A stretch of 64,000 nt of DNA from the NCBI GenBank assembly GCA_009761415.1, contig QUOL01000013.1:858501-922500 (forward strand), read 5' to 3'. Under the pieces are notes generated by a model, which saw nothing but the letters and a program-made list of their open reading frames with translations, made no database searches and was not told the DNA's origin. Shown here in pieces: positions 58,192 to 64,000 of this stretch. The stretch's first letter is position 1, and the number at the start of each line of letters is the position of its first letter. This DNA is from Sarcomyxa edulis (lineage: Eukaryota > Basidiomycota > Agaricomycetes > Agaricales > Mycenaceae). The position numbers and the translations under genes are program-made.

Positions 58192-61100
58192 TTATTCCTG
58201 CGACAGCGCGGTCCGGAAATGAACCCTAGATGATTCAGAGTGCCTTGGAGGAGGTGGGGAAGGGGGCATTGGAGGAGCGTGGCGGTCAAGGTATGGAACA
58301 AGGCGACGGACAGCATGAGGTAATAAATCTCTGTCCATCGTGTTAACCCAGTGTTCTTCGTTGAAAGGACTGGGCGGCGATATCATGTACAGAGCATGGT
58401 TTGGAGTGTCGGACGAGTCGAGTTCTTCGATGCAAAGGGAGATCTCAACCAGCCGGGGAACGAAGAATTGTTTGTTCCATGTTTCAATTATTTCAGAGGT
58501 GCGTTCGATGTCGTTCGGTGAACCTCTATTGTAGCTGGATCTTATATCCTGATGGAGTGATAAGGTTGAAAAGTGATGAAGGACTAAAAAAGACGACATA
58601 CCGAGATGAAGAACTCCCAATCATCGGAGTTCACATCGTGCCCCATAAGGACACTGGGTACATCATAACTGGCTCGTATGTCAAGCAAGTCGGTCAAATT
58701 ATATAGTTTTTCGGGTCCAAACGGTCGGTGTCGAGCGGTCGGATCGACTGGGCGTTGAAATGAAGGGGCATAAAGGTTTCGTGAGAGTGATCGTCTACGT
58801 TGAACATAAGGAGATTCCTGCTGTAGAGTACTACCAGGAGGTCTTGGTGAGTAGACACGTCCGTGATGTTGATGTTCGTTAGTTGGACGTTGTGATCGAG
58901 GATCGTAATAATTTGACGACGGTCCAGGTAGAGTACTACTAGGAGGTCTTGGTGAGTAGACACGTCCGTGATGTTGATTTTCGTTAGTTGGACGTTGTGA
59001 TCGAGGATCATAATAATTTGACGACGGTCCAGGATTAGTTCTTGTACGATTTTGATATGAGCGTCCGCCTCCGCCCTCTTTAGCCCATCCCACGACTTTC
59101 TGTCTCCAGGCATTGTCCATACTCTCACCGTAGTGGCCAAAGGTATTGGCTATGAGGAGGAAATAGACTACGCCGAGTGCGAATACGGCTGTGACGGCGA
59201 TTCGTGGACCGAGGATTGCGTTTGGGGAGAGGAGGATAGGATCAGAGGCATCCGTCGTGGAGCCACTGCGCCACACGTAGGTGAGAATACAGGTTATGAA
59301 TAATATTATTGACCTGATATAGGGACGGTGAGAAATATTTGATTACCGCAAGACTGAATGTAGACGGACCAGGCGAGCCATACAGCTGGCATTGCGAGCA
59401 AGACCCATACATTCCACCATAACAATGTTTTTGTTTTTTGAGCCTCCTAAAAGATCATTGATTCGGGTAGCATTCGAAATTTAGGAACATGAACCCACCT
59501 CGGCCCAACTCGCAGCCTTGTACATTTTTTTCATGGATCCGAAGCGGATGATATAAATGCAGCCGTACAGAAGACTCATCAACGCGCAAATAAGCGATAA
59601 AAGGGCTGCGTATTTCGGTACTGGGTCAGTCCCTGCACCATCGATTTGTAACATCGTCAAGATGGCCCTGTATAGACAAACGTGAAATAAGATGAAGATC
59701 TTCTGTCACCGAGATCAAAGGAACGACAGACACTCACGACAGCAACAAGACAGAAACCACATTCGAAGTTTTCCACTCTCTCATCAACGAGTCCACGAAT
59801 GTCTCCCAAGACCGTTTGAAATCAATAAGGTTCGGTGACATCGCATAATTTTGTTCGGACATCATCATCATATGGGCCGGCCCTTTCTCATTTCCTTTCC
59901 ATTGATCTGCAGTAGCAATGGCCATCTTTTTTATGTCAGGGAGTATCAACTCTGCGTCCTCAAATATGCGTGATACGCGATTGAAGTAGAGAGAAGGTAG
60001 GCGCAGAAGGAAGTGCAAGTAGAGTTGACGAGGAGCAGTGTCGATGAAGAAAGTATAGATAGCTATGAGGAAGATGCCGATTTTCCCTCTGATACTGGAA
60101 GAGGAAGCAATTTGGCATGATAGGGGAAGGCATAAGAAGCCGCAATCAAACGCTTCCTCGTCTTGAGGAGGGAGAGGAGGGATGAATGGTCCGTCATAGT
60201 ACACTGGGCCCGGATGAACAACATATGAGCTACCTCGTCGATGCCGTAGATCAGGCATTCCGGGCATGTATGGTGGTACTGGTGGTAAAGGGCTCGTTTG
60301 AGGGTAGGTGTAATAGGGAGAAGGGCGGAAACTCTGGGACCGTGACGGACGTGGGCGCAATGAAGCCTCGAAGGGGTTCACAGTGGCATATGACACAGGT
60401 GGGACTCTTTCGTCTATTTCCTGCATGCTGGAATAATGCGGAGGCTCTTCGCTGTGCGGACGAGGTGGGACTACCAGAGTAGGTCCTGATTGATACTGAG
60501 GTCCTACATATACTGCGGGAATGATAGGTGGAGAAGGCCTTTCAGGAGGAGGGATAACGATATGTGTCGGTGAATTAGCACTTGATTCGTCTTCGTCTGA
60601 TTGTGATCGTCGTGTATGAGCGTATCGTCGACGAGGTCGTCGTGCACGCGTCTCCGTGTATTCATCCTCAGGAGGAGGTGATCTCAAAGGAGATAATGCT
60701 GTCTCCTCTGTGTTAGGGTATGGCCGAGGTGAGCGTCGAAAAGGCGGAGTCAAAGGGCGTTCATCTTCGGGAGTATTTGGTATCACAGGTACTTCCGTTT
60801 CGTCTATGCTACTATTAGTGTTATGTAAGACCCTTCGAGGATGGGTACTTACTCCGCATGTTTATTCTGTTCACTTCGTTTCTTAGCTCATCGAGGCGTG
60901 CGACAAGGTCTTGAGAATCTGTTCTGCGGTCAGCAGAATCGCGTTCTAGCCACTGATTCAGTCCCCGGAGGTACCGTAGAAGCTCCTGCTGCTGCTCTTG
61001 ATTTGCCTGGTTCACGTCAAGTGTCATGAATGAGCTCAGACAGAGTAGTGGGACGTACATGGAGAAGTTGTTCGATGGAGGCATGCGTCTGGGGCTGACG

Positions 61101-62053
61101 TTCGTAAGACAGAGCAGGGACAACAGAACTCTGGGGACTTACAGAAGGCAGTGGCGCGGGCATGGGTATCTGCTCTGGACCGGGAGGAACATGTCTGTAG
61201 CTTGCCTCTGGCTCTGAATTATATCCTGTGTAAGAAAATTGTGGAGGAATTGTGGGGAGCGGGTCATTTCTTGTATCGTGTTCATTGTCGGGTCGAGCTG
61301 TAGAGAGTAGAGTGGGAATTATTGGGATATCGTGGTAAGTCGCTGGTATATGAGGCCTAGAATTCGTGACTCCATTGCCACTTCGATCAGGTAGGACGTT
61401 AGTGTTTGTCGTGGCAGTAGGAAGCAGGGTATCAATACGTGTGTCCAGTTGGTCGATGCGAGCAACGACGGCTTCCAAATCCTGGGTCCTGGAGCGAGAG
61501 TCATGCTCAAGCCATTCGCGAAGACTACCTAGATAATCGATCACGTCGTGTTGAGCGGCTTCACGAGAAGGACCCAATTGCGTAACTCCAATACTGTGGG
61601 CTCCAGGATTGGATTCTACATAGTTGTCGACGCGTTCAGGCGATTGAGTAGCTCCTGGATGAAGCACGCGTCAGTCGCGTCAACTGGAATTTGGAGTCGA
61701 GAGGATCATTGTGCAGGTACAAGAGTAAGTGGTAGTCGAGGAACTGCCTTGATAAATTGCGCATGGTGTCGCCTTTACAACAGTAAAAACCCGCAAGTGA
61801 TCGGCCCCTCGGGGTCATTTTTTTTATCTTTCCACCACTACTCTCACAAGTAGCACTATGCCATGTACGGCGTCGAGGACCCATATAGCACAAAACGATC
61901 ATTCGAACAGAACGACCTGGCATCAACAACAATAATATGATCGTCTCGCTCACCTTGGATGCTCTCCGGAACCGATGACCTTTGGAGCTCAACTTCTGGA
62001 TCTCCTCGACGGCTTGTTGGCGAGTCGGACACAGTGCTGATGGGTGAAGACAT
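58192..62053 (-). CDS. Proline-rich, coiled-coil, multi-pass membrane protein of unknown function (copy B)
   Basis: Paralogue of the gene at 10.1-14.3 kb, same strand and exon order. Exon 1 reads MSSPISTVSDSPTSRRGDPE and ends in phase 1; exon 2 starts GATQSPERVDNYVESNPGA. Two coiled-coil repeats follow (LREWLEHDSRSRTQDLEAVV and LRGLNQWLERDSADRRTDSQ), then one Pro/Arg-rich unit, the membrane domain (SIRGKIGIFLIAIYTFFIDT, VWRSGSTTDASDPILL, AVFALGVVYFLLIANTFGHY) and a tail ending PPPPRHSESSRVHFRTALSQ. This copy keeps the longer C-terminus that copy A lost by frameshift, and carries its own 35-residue tandem repeat. Probably the less damaged member of the pair. Function unknown. Confidence 0.75.
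58823..59032 (-). repeat. Two tandem 105-bp (35-residue) coding repeats in copy B
   Basis: Units 58823-58927 and 58928-59032 are almost identical and encode GPSSNYYDPRSQRPTNE, then QHHGRVYSPRPP, twice. Copy A has a single diverged equivalent (INEHPREDAYTYLPPSSS). The duplication is recent and in frame. Confidence 0.9.
59981..60171 (-). repeat. 191-bp tract identical between copies A and B
   Basis: Identical base for base to 11730-11920, including silent sites, and followed after two mismatches by about 45 more identical bases. Sequence just outside differs by several percent or more. Confidence 0.9.
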
Positions 62054-63092
62054 GATAGGGCTCAGAATAGTCGTTAGGGATCGTCAAAACTTGTCGACGT
62101 TGCCGACGTGTTCGGGTATCGAAAAAGAGATGGTTCGGGCGCTTATCGATGGCGGTGTGTCCCTGGTTTATCAAAAAGCGAATGTAACAGGACCATGCCT
62201 GCTAGCGCTGAAGAAACTGTATGTCTAGCCGGGACAGTCGGAAATGCAACTTGAATTTCAAGTTGAAGCAAGCCTCGATCTGCATTTCAAATAAGACTGC
62301 TCGTCGATCCAGCTTCGGCACAGACTGCGTTATGGTCGGACATATCGATGTTACACTGCAGGTTGGAACGAGACGTCTGCAATTTCTCTTGTGCACGGAT
62401 CGCCCTAAAAAGTCTTCGCGATGCAATCACTGGATTTCCGTAAGTGCATATTTCTTTCTTGAAAAGTCAAGACTCTAAAGCACATATTTCACTATAGTCA
62501 GCTTAGCTTCCCAGTTGATTACATAGGCCATCGCCTTGGTCATGGAGTACGGCTTAGCGACTAATGCAGAGAGAGGTCCATCCATGGACGAAAGTTTCAC
62601 GACCGTGGACGTACGCTCTCCCGTCAGCGCACCATACTCTCTTTGCATGTATTACTATCAGGTTCGATTTGTACCTATTCCTTTGCGATTGACTCAACGT
62701 CATTAGGCATGATTCTGCGGAATGCAAACGTCTCAATCTTCAGGGAAAATAGCGCTACCGTGGCTGTAACAAACTCGGAACCTACTTTCCGACAGTCTAT
62801 CGGTGGGTCGACAGCGACGAGGCGAGTGCCAATCAGAAAGGCGTGCGATACTTTCGTCCACCGACTCGAAGTCTATTGCGGCTTGATTGCGACGGTTAGT
62901 CAACGTAAGAGCAGATATGCATGGGGTGGGATCCACCAGAGTGACCGGAGGATAAAATGACAAAAGAATGGGGTGGGATGGTTGTGAACGAGAAATCAAA
63001 CAACTCGAGAAAACGAAGCCATGCAAAACCTGAGACTGGAAATATGAGCAAAAAGACAATATCGACTGGATGAATTTGAATTTTGATGACAG
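62054..63092. other. Intergenic region, no gene seen
   Basis: Upstream of copy B. Several short open frames on both strands without resemblance or splice logic. Ends at the hAT-type element. Confidence 0.45.
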
Positions 63093-63674
63093 TAGGGTAC
63101 GGGGATTAACTCCTCAGGAGTTATTCACTGCTTATAAACGCGCCGCAGGCCGGATTTTTTTTTTCGGCCATGTTTATAACCGTTTTTAACACCTAGGGTA
63201 AACAGGCACGTGACACACCCAGGAGAGCTATAGCAACGTCCGTTCTTGTGCAAAAAAATTTCATTGTTCAGAATCCTAGCTATAAGTCTTGTTCCCCTCC
63301 TCTTTCGAAGAAAATGAGGCGAGTTTGCCAAAAATTTGAATATTTGACGCCTCTCAGTATCGGCGGCACAGCCACACTTGTGGCCAATTCGCGGCGATTT
63401 TTCCAAGATTTTTCTCAGCTATTTTCCGACACGGGAAAGCATTCGACAGTAAGAAATACCAACGGAAAATTCGAACAAGACCCTTGTAATTGTCTCATCT
63501 TATCTTGATTCCACCTTCCTTCATATACCCTCCGACTTACTGTATCACGTGCAGTACGTCTAGGTGTTAATAACACCAAAATTTTGCCCGTCGAGTTAAC
63601 AACTGTTAATAACCCCAAAACGTGACGTGTTAATAACAGGTGTTAATAACAGTTGACTTAAACCCGCCACCCTA
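63093..63674. mobile_element. Non-autonomous hAT-type DNA transposon (MITE), 582 bp
   Basis: Begins TAGGGT and ends ACCCTA; the two ends, read inward, stay alike for about 35-45 bp (TAGGGT..CGGG..TTAA.TC..C.G..TTATT). The element is flanked on both sides by the same 8 bp, GATGACAG (63085-63092 and 63675-63682), the target duplication length of hAT transposons. Near its right end GTTAATAAC occurs four times within ~90 bp, and the left end has a TAACTCC/GGAGTTA hairpin, both like subterminal transposase-binding repeats. No transposase frame is present. Confidence 0.8.
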
Positions 63675-63689
63675 GATGACAGGCAAAAG

Positions 63690-63965
63690 GTCACGTGATC
63701 GAGACGCGTCTAGAAATTGATGTCATCGAACGTGACCTCGGAGGCATTATCATTATTGGGAACTCAAGTAAAATTTACAATTACAGTTACGGATAGGTCA
63801 TGGACAGTAGAGCTAATTTTTCGCATCGATATCTTCTTTCATCTCTTCTTTCATCTCCTCGGTGGGGAATTTTGCGAACACGTCTTTGAGTTTATCGAGC
63901 GGTGCAGCGAGGAAACCCACGAACGTCTCGAATGGGGGCTGGTTCGGAGCAGAAGGGTGAGCTCT
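63690..63965 (-). repeat. Right arm of the inverted duplication shared with 30030-30310
   Basis: Reverse-complement match to the last exon and 3' flank of the hemerythrin gene at 29.3-30.2 kb. The intron before this exon is unrelated to the one in the left copy. The arm lies only about 10 bp from the hAT target duplication. Confidence 0.85.
63813..63963 (-). CDS. Hemerythrin-like protein, last exon (gene continues past window edge)
   Basis: After a TTTCAG acceptor the exon encodes AHPSAPNQPPFETFVGFLAA, then PLDKLKDVFAKFPTEEMKEE and MKEDIDAKN*, nearly identical to the end of the gene at 29.3-30.2 kb. It has two extra residues (LK), which that gene lacks. The frame is intact. The rest of the gene would lie beyond 64000, so completeness cannot be judged. 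Confidence 0.8.
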
Positions 63966-64000
63966 GAAAAAAAGGTATCAACCATGTTATTCAATACTTG

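Noticed and set aside
63560..63660. GTTAATAAC repeats as a telomere or subtelomere signal
   Set aside because: The words are not TTAGGG-type and lie inside the hAT-like element near one terminus, where subterminal repeats are expected.

Overview
This window is nuclear DNA from a filamentous basidiomycete, most likely a wood- or litter-decaying member of Agaricomycetes. The signs are short genes split by many 45-65 bp GT-AG introns with CTAAC/CTGAC-type branch sites, a two-domain cellobiose dehydrogenase very close to the white-rot type, a basidiomycete-style tyrosine-kinase-like kinase with an HGD catalytic loop, and lineage-specific membrane protein families. No rRNA, tRNA or CRISPR array was recognised. 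Gene models were built by eye from reading frame, splice sites and family resemblance, so exon ends are approximate unless stated.

Layout. 0.8-5.1 kb: a secreted phytase-like esterase and an Ecm14-type pseudo-carboxypeptidase (+). 5.6-8.1 kb: autophagy gene ATG13 (-). 10.1-14.3 kb: a proline-rich multi-pass membrane protein (-, copy A). 15.8-16.9 kb: septation GTPase Spg1/Tem1 (-). 18.6-22.4 kb: cellobiose dehydrogenase (+). 22.6-23.7 kb: SNARE Syn8 (+). 24.1-27.2 kb: an intact gene joining an ATG13 HORMA domain to a protein kinase (+). 27.6-28.8 kb: a SAM methyltransferase (-). 29.3-30.2 kb: a hemerythrin-like protein (+). 31.0-36.1 kb: an HMGN-like chromatin protein, an uncharacterised Ser-rich protein and a single-pass membrane protein (all -).

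36.3-39.3 kb and 51.0-54.0 kb are two nearly identical direct copies of a block holding RPP1 (RNase P/MRP p30) and the 3' part of DMA1 (FHA-RING ubiquitin ligase). Both RPP1 copies are open. Only the right-hand DMA1 is complete; the left one lost its FHA half through a deletion at a 7-bp microhomology. Between the copies (39.5-50.9 kb) lies an island with few recognisable genes, a ~240 bp tandem array whose units look like exon plus intron, GC-rich hairpins and a second small exon-like tandem duplication. 56.9-57.8 kb carries a Ypt35-like PX protein (+). 58.2-62.1 kb is copy B of the membrane protein family. 63.1-63.7 kb is a short hAT-type non-autonomous transposon with an 8-bp target duplication, next to an inverted partial copy of the hemerythrin gene that runs off the right edge.

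Themes. Autophagy and endomembrane traffic (ATG13, the ATG13-kinase chimera, Syn8, Ypt35-like) and septation control (Spg1 and Dma1, opposing parts of the same network in fission yeast) recur, but nothing shows these genes are co-regulated. The most striking item is the ATG13 HORMA-kinase chimera: it keeps both ATG13 intron positions in the HORMA part, reads open through twelve exons, and has every kinase catalytic residue.
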